Both the position numbers and the translations under genes were made by a program. Shown here one piece after another: positions 62,773 through 64,000 of a stretch of DNA of 64,000 nucleotides (position 1 is the stretch's first letter; each line of letters opens with the position of its first letter). This DNA comes from Kribbella sp. VKM Ac-2568 (lineage in GTDB: Bacteria > Actinomycetota > Actinomycetes > Propionibacteriales > Kribbellaceae). Below the pieces are notes generated by a model that saw only the letters and a list, made by a program, of their open reading frames with translations, made no database searches and had not been told where the DNA came from. The stretch covers positions 1 to 64,000 of the forward strand of contig NZ_SLVF01000010.1 in assembly GCF_004345365.1 (NCBI RefSeq), given 5' to 3'.

Positions 62773-63419
62773 CCCTTCAAGCGGTGCTCTGGGACATGGA
62801 CGGCACGCTGGTGGATTCCGAACCGATCTGGGCCCGGGTGCAGATCGACCTGCTGGCCTCGCTTGGCGCGACCTGGACGATCGAGGACTGCGTCTCCCTG
62901 GTCGGCAGCGGCCTCGGTGACGCGGTGAAGGTGTGGATGTCGCGCATCCCGGCCGGGGCGATCGAGGCCGACGAGCTGGCCGGGCGGATGTACGCCGAGG
63001 TGGAACGCTCGCTGAAGGAGGAGGTCGACTTCCGCCCCGGCGCGGTCGAGCTCCTGCAGGCGCTCAAGCGCGAGGGGATCCCCTGCGCGCTGGTGTCGGC
63101 GTCGTACCGGGTGATGATCGACGCGGTGCTGTCGCACCTGCCGCCGGACCTGTTCGACGTGATCGTCGCCGGGGACGAGGTGACCAACAACAAGCCGCAC
63201 CCCGAGCCCTACCTGACCGCCGCCCGCGAGCTGGACGTCGATCCGGTCGACTGTGTGGTGATCGAGGACTCACCAGGCGGTACTGCGTCCGGGACCGCGG
63301 CCGGTGCGTTCGTCGTCGTTGTGCCGCAGTGGGTGGAGATCCCGGCGGGGCCGCGACGGCAAGTGATCGAGTCGCTCGAGACCGTCACGCCGGACGCGCT
63401 GCGAGACCTGCTCCGTTGA
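62769..63419 (+). CDS. HAD-superfamily phosphatase (beta-phosphoglucomutase-like)
   Basis: 216 residues. Motif I WDMDGTLVDSEP (nucleophile and acid Asp), motif II Ser in ALVSASYR, and motif IV VIEDSPGGTASGTAAG are complete. The four-helix cap matches the subfamily that dephosphorylates small sugars and related metabolites. The start overlaps the metH stop (ATGA), so the two are co-expressed; a damage-control or nucleotide/pterin phosphatase role is possible. Confidence 0.9.
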   Translation: MTLQAVLWDMDGTLVDSEPIWARVQIDLLASLGATWTIEDCVSLVGSGLGDAVKVWMSRIPAGAIEADELAGRMYAEVERSLKEEVDFRPGAVELLQALKREGIPCALVSASYRVMIDAVLSHLPPDLFDVIVAGDEVTNNKPHPEPYLTAARELDVDPVDCVVIEDSPGGTASGTAAGAFVVVVPQWVEIPAGPRRQVIESLETVTPDALRDLLR

Positions 63420-63469
63420 CGGGATACCTTCTTTCTGGGACCCGCGGGGGTGTTCTGGGGAAGGGTGGA

Positions 63470-64000
63470 ATGGTGACAGTGCTGTGGCGCCGGGGCGCCT
63501 GGGTGGTCGCGGTCGGCGTGCTGGCGGGATCTCTCGCAGCCTGCGGCAAGCCCGCCCAGACCACGCACCAGGGTGGTGAGGCGCCGAAGGACATGGTCCT
63601 CAAGGTCGTCACCGCAGACACCGTCACCTCGCTCGACCCGGCCGGTCCCGCCGAGGTCGGGTCCCGCACCCTGCAGGCGAACCTCTACCAGACCCTGCTG
63701 ACGATGACCCCGGACAAGCCGACCCCGGTGCCGGACGCCGCCGACTGCCAGTACGACGCGCCCACGACGTACACGTGCAGCCTGAAGAACGGGCTGACCT
63801 TCCCGAATGGGCACAAGCTGACCTCGTCGGACGTGAAGTTCAGCTTCGACCGGATGCTGCGGCTGAAGACCCCGGGCGGTCCGGCGGCGTTGTTCGGGTC
63901 GGTCGCCTCGGTGAGCACGCCGGACGAGCTGACCGCGGTGTTCACCCTGAAGAAGCCGGACGCGCGGCTGCCGTACCTGCTGACCATCACCGGCGCCTCG
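63470..64000 (+). CDS. Peptide/nickel-type ABC substrate-binding lipoprotein (partial)
   Basis: 177 residues to the window edge, still open. Signal peptide with lipobox S-L-A-A-C-G. SBP_bac_5 features follow: VTADTVTSLDPAGPAEVGSR, LYQTLL, CSLKNGLTFPNGHKLTSSDV and KFSFDRML. It delivers oligopeptides or similar ligands to an importer expected downstream. ATG 63470 (GAAGGG just upstream) or GTG 63473. Confidence 0.88.
   Translation, partial: MVTVLWRRGAWVVAVGVLAGSLAACGKPAQTTHQGGEAPKDMVLKVVTADTVTSLDPAGPAEVGSRTLQANLYQTLLTMTPDKPTPVPDAADCQYDAPTTYTCSLKNGLTFPNGHKLTSSDVKFSFDRMLRLKTPGGPAALFGSVASVSTPDELTAVFTLKKPDARLPYLLTITGAS

Overview
This is a high-GC actinomycete chromosome segment. A mycothiol ligase (mshC) sits in the usual actinobacterial block with a phosphomutase-like protein, a DUF3090 protein and an SCO1664-type protein. 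There are also F420-type LLM oxidoreductase, DUF5703 and PAC2 genes, many GTG/TTG starts and ATGA-overlapping operons. My guess is a Kribbella-like member of the Propionibacteriales, but that is inference from gene content only.

Layout. (1) 1-2134: nested insertion-sequence debris. An IS30-type element runs off the left edge and interrupts an IS3-type element, which itself sits at the 3' end of a PD-(D/E)XK nuclease fragment. (2) 2317-15162: a compact catabolic and transport island. It holds a 6PGDH-like dehydrogenase, a mandelate-racemase-subgroup enolase enzyme, two DUF6282 metallohydrolase-like proteins, two complete NitT/TauT-type ABC importers, a GalB-like PIG-L protein followed by an RraA-type aldolase, a dihydroorotase/hydantoinase-like amidohydrolase and a convergent GntR/FCD regulator. 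Two promoters carry nearly identical palindromes across their -10 boxes, so I read the island as one regulon, probably controlled by that regulator. (3) 15342-38886: an accessory region ending in a large serine recombinase whose 3' end overlaps tRNA-Leu(GAG). It is dense in pseudogenes and IS elements (IS630, IS701, ISL3). It also contains a PD-(D/E)XK nuclease, a protein with eleven 12-residue repeats, an MBL-fold hydrolase divergent from a HEPN-motif protein, an exact 874-bp tandem duplication carrying a truncated regulator, and a decayed Rhs toxin with a C-terminal TNT (NAD+ glycohydrolase) domain followed by a likely immunity gene. (4) 39043-64000: core-like chromosome. It holds M20 peptidase, SDR, LysR and MFS genes, a frameshifted LuxR regulator, a second MFS divergent from an ArsR-type regulator, aldo/keto reductase, LLM oxidoreductase, uppP, a CorA-type transporter, the mshC block, a 1.2-kb repeat-rich intergenic region, PAC2, metH, a HAD phosphatase and the start of a peptide-binding lipoprotein.

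How the genes may work together. The GalB-like/RraA-like pair is the signature of the lower gallate / protocatechuate-4,5-cleavage route (4-oxalomesaconate to 4-carboxy-4-hydroxy-2-oxoadipate to pyruvate plus oxaloacetate). No ring-cleavage dioxygenase is present. The island may therefore import a small acid or lactam/lactone and feed it into this route through its amidohydrolase-type and enolase-type enzymes. The accessory region reads as a graveyard of competition and defence genes built up beside an integration site.
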